Shown here: positions 18,181 to 20,500 of the stretch, in pieces
How positions within the stretch are numbered: position 1 is the stretch's first letter
Layout of the letters: each line of letters begins with the position of its first letter
Source: Dunaliella salina
Taxonomy: Eukaryota; Chlorophyta; Chlorophyceae; Chlamydomonadales; Dunaliellaceae
DNA length: 20,500 nt
Assembly (NCBI GenBank): GCA_002284615.2
Contig: MU069484.1
Span: 696,922 to 717,421 of the forward strand
Direction of reading: 5' to 3'
The notes under the pieces: model-generated
Database searches by the model: none
What the model was told of the DNA's origin: nothing
The model's input: the letters and a program-made list of their open reading frames with translations, nothing else
Program-made: the position numbers and the translations under genes

Positions 18181-18375
18181 ATCAGTGAAAGGCAACCCCC
18201 GCGCGGGGCCCGGAAATTTTTATATAATTTGTCAAAAAGCCGAACCGGAAACAAACTAGGTGTCCGGGCAAACCGGAAATATATTACTCTCTTGCGTCGG
18301 AGTTTGCCGAGACCCCAAAGCAGCGGGTTCGATTCTCAATGAAACCCTCTGGATTTTACTGACACAGTTCCGGGA
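18181..18375 (+). other. AACCGGAAA-rich stretch with a B-box-like GGTTCGATTCT
   Basis: AACCGGA occurs three times (about 18242, 18269, 18377) with AT-rich TTTTTATATAATTT beside it. GCGGGTTCGATTCTC at about 18323-18337 resembles the internal B box of RNA polymerase III genes, but the T stem does not pair and no tRNA fold was found. Confidence 0.25.
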
Positions 18376-18769
18376 AAACCGGAGGCGCGCAGAAGGGCCT
18401 TGTCTTCCACTGGTACACGTGCAGCCCTCCATGGGAGCACCAGGCACAGCAGGAACAGCTTGCATGGCGTGGACTGCATGTTCAAACAGGGCATGCTCTG
18501 CTGAGAGGTTATGATGTCGCCCCAGGCAGTGCATATCATCGGTGTGTGTGTTGCTTCAGCGCCAGGAAGGACTGCAGCATATGTACTTTCATTGGCGCTT
18601 GCACAGCTCCAGTTGTGTCGACCCGTGATCTGGTCTCTCAACTCTGCTGCTGTCTTGGGTCTCGGAGTCGGTGGAAGTGTGCCAATTGTTTTGACATGGC
18701 ATCCGAGACATGCATATTCCCTTTCATTGGCCAACAGTGAAGTCCAAACCCTTGAGTGATCCTGAATTA

Positions 18770-20225
18770 TGGAAGGACTTCGGCAGCAGGCTGGGAAAGG
18801 GCAGGATGGATGTACCTAGCTTGGCCAGCAACACCTACGTCCTACCAATCAAAACGCGTGGGGGAGTGGGAGATGATGCCCCACTTGCCTGCTCCTCAGT
18901 CCGTTTTTAGAATCCGAGGATTCTGTTGTGTGTCACTGATGAATTACACAAGAGCCCGGGACAGCGCAGCCTGCAGTGAGTTCATGGTCTGAGACCTCTC
19001 ATGCTGGGGAGGAACTCCCAAGCTGCTCCCCGGGTGCTCTCCCTGAAAACCCCTTCTCTCCCAGTTGGAAAGGAAAGGAAAGTGTCACTTAGCTGTACCT
19101 ACCTGTGGGGCAGCTGAGCTGACGCAGAGAAAGTATCTCTTCCAAGTTGATCCTGCAGGGGCGTACTCCAACTGGGGCAGCACTTACTGTAAATGGTACA
19201 GCACCAGCAGGCATTGAGGTCAATGCCGAAGGGCAAAAAAAGGTCCTGATGGGACTGCTTGCCAATTTTCCGTTTGGGACTTTTAAACTAGGGATGGGTA
19301 GCCAACTCGCCTAGCCTCGGCTTGGGGAGGCTATTTGGCAGATTGAGCACAGCCCAGTGCCACCTGTGTTTGGTGGAGGTCCACAGTGGATATTGGAAGA
19401 CGTGAGGAGTAGGGGTTTCAGAACTTGTTTGCGTATCGGATAGTATAGCGGCACTCAGGTGCAGATGCTATGCATGAAACAATTGAGCAGCAGATGACTC
19501 TCGGAAAGGCACTGGCAGTGCTAGCTACAGTTGCTGTGTTCCTGCTGTGCATGCTCTCAATCACATTGTTCATGGCCAGCAATCATCGTGCACTCATGGC
19601 TCCTGAGCATGCAAGCATGCTACTCATTTTTGAAATTGCTTACTGATTTCACCGAAAACATTTTGGAGGCCAAGTTTCGGCATTCTGGCGTGGGAGAGAC
19701 CGGAAGTTGATGAATTGGTCTGGTGTAGTTGGGGGGAGAGGAGGGGGGTTACAAGATGTAAGTTGATTTGCAATGCAGTCTGGCTTGAAGAGAAGCTGTT
19801 CCACTCAAAGGTGTCCATGAAATGTCTTTCAAAACCAGCCTTAGAAATTTGGATCAAAATAAGCTTCCTGTGAAAGCATATGTTTTACCATAATCTCCGA
19901 ACTAGGCCCTACGCACATGGGCCTGGGCTCTCTTGCCTCAGAGAGGCTTTTTAAGAAACCAAGGCACCCTATACACTTATGGCCTAATAACCCACCCAAT
20001 GTTCCCCGAAACCACTATCACAGCCCTGGCAACAATCTCCTCCTCCTTGGAATCCAAAACAAATCATAAAGCAAGCTGCAGCATAATTTTAGGGCAAAAG
20101 CTGATGAGTGTGAGCCTGATCATGATTGCGCTGCTGGAATCTGTAACAGCATTGCAAGTCCATGAGCCCTCACAAATTCACTGAGCAATCTCCCATTGTG
20201 CTGCTGGGGTATTAACGTACATGAG
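18770..20225. other. No recognisable gene
   Basis: Only short open frames on both strands, none with splice-site support or recognised motifs. Confidence 0.4.
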
Positions 20226-20368
20226 TGAAGTCAATCAAACTTGTTTAACCATGGAGAAGTGATGAGGGACACCTTACCTTTTGAAAAAAGGATAACTTCC
20301 TATCATCAATGCAGCACTCCTGGTGAAGAAGACAATAACACGCTTGGCTCTGCGCGCGCGCCCGCACT

Positions 20369-20432
20369 CGCACACGTATGCACGCACACATGCATGCACA
20401 TACACACACACACGCACGCACACGCACACGCG

Positions 20433-20500
<68 letters not shown>
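20369..20500. repeat. Alternating pyrimidine-purine tract ending in (CA)n
   Basis: 132 bases of strictly alternating pyrimidine and purine: CACACGTATG, TGCATGCACA, a (CG)n core at about 20428-20441, then (CA)n to the last base. It continues past the window edge. Confidence 0.95.

Noticed and set aside
18336..18734. A 132-codon minus-strand open frame with a protein-like segment (ELRDQITGRHNWSCASANES)
   Set aside because: No recognised motif, no clear splice framing, and the opposite strand is open as well, so coding cannot be supported.
18546..18740. Plus-strand Cys-rich open frame (KDCSICTFIGACTAP and KCANCFDM)
   Set aside because: Cysteine spacing fits no family I know, and the frame overlaps other equally open frames.

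Overview
The window reads as nuclear DNA of a eukaryotic microalga, most likely a chlorophyte green alga. The reasons are spliced genes with GT-AG introns of 0.4-2.2 kb, very abundant (TG/CA)n tracts, decayed retroelement fragments carrying a zinc-knuckle of the reverse-transcriptase type, and a secreted alpha-carbonic anhydrase whose C-terminal extension has the RRRSLLQ-type motif common in chlorophyte extracellular proteins. A Dunaliella-like alga would fit, but the sequence does not fix the genus.

The one gene I can reconstruct with confidence is an alpha-carbonic anhydrase on the minus strand, 10618 down to 4250, in about seven exons: 10618-10546, 10053-9998, 9137-8657, 8282-8098, 5933-5757, 5264-about 5064, and 4447-4250. 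The splice phases agree at every junction. They give a precursor of about 456 residues: signal peptide, complete catalytic domain, a SEA-like or 'RRxLLQ' C-terminal domain, a Ser/Thr-rich stalk, and a terminal hydrophobic tail typical of a GPI-anchor signal. The expected location is the outer face of the plasma membrane, where it would interconvert CO2 and bicarbonate. The last intron (exon 6 to 7) is the only doubtful junction.

The main architectural feature is a large imperfect inverted duplication centred near 12.5 kb. Its inner arms (9991-11665 and 13323-15047, about 95-97% identical by eye) contain the upstream region, exon 1, intron 1 and exon 2 of the carbonic anhydrase gene. A second, divergently oriented copy of the signal-peptide exons therefore lies on the plus strand at 14355-15041. 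Outside the arms the symmetry continues in a much more diverged form: intron 4 of the left gene (about 6.2-7.7 kb) matches 15.84-17.6 kb in inverted orientation. The catalytic exons 3 and 4 are missing from the right copy. This looks like an old inverted gene duplication in which one copy lost its catalytic part while the inner arms stayed almost identical. Single N bases sit at mirror-equivalent positions in both arms, which also raises the question of assembly mixing.

Left of the carbonic anhydrase lie two degraded retroelement tails (about 2.2-2.7 and 3.1-3.5 kb). At 745-912 on the minus strand is a convincing first exon of an unidentified gene that runs off the left edge. The spacer of the inverted duplication (11666-13322) holds a tRNA-like T-arm and a small retroelement-like open frame. 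The right third (17.6-20.2 kb) has no gene I can support. The window starts in (TG)n and ends in (CA)n, as expected if a contig broke at microsatellites.
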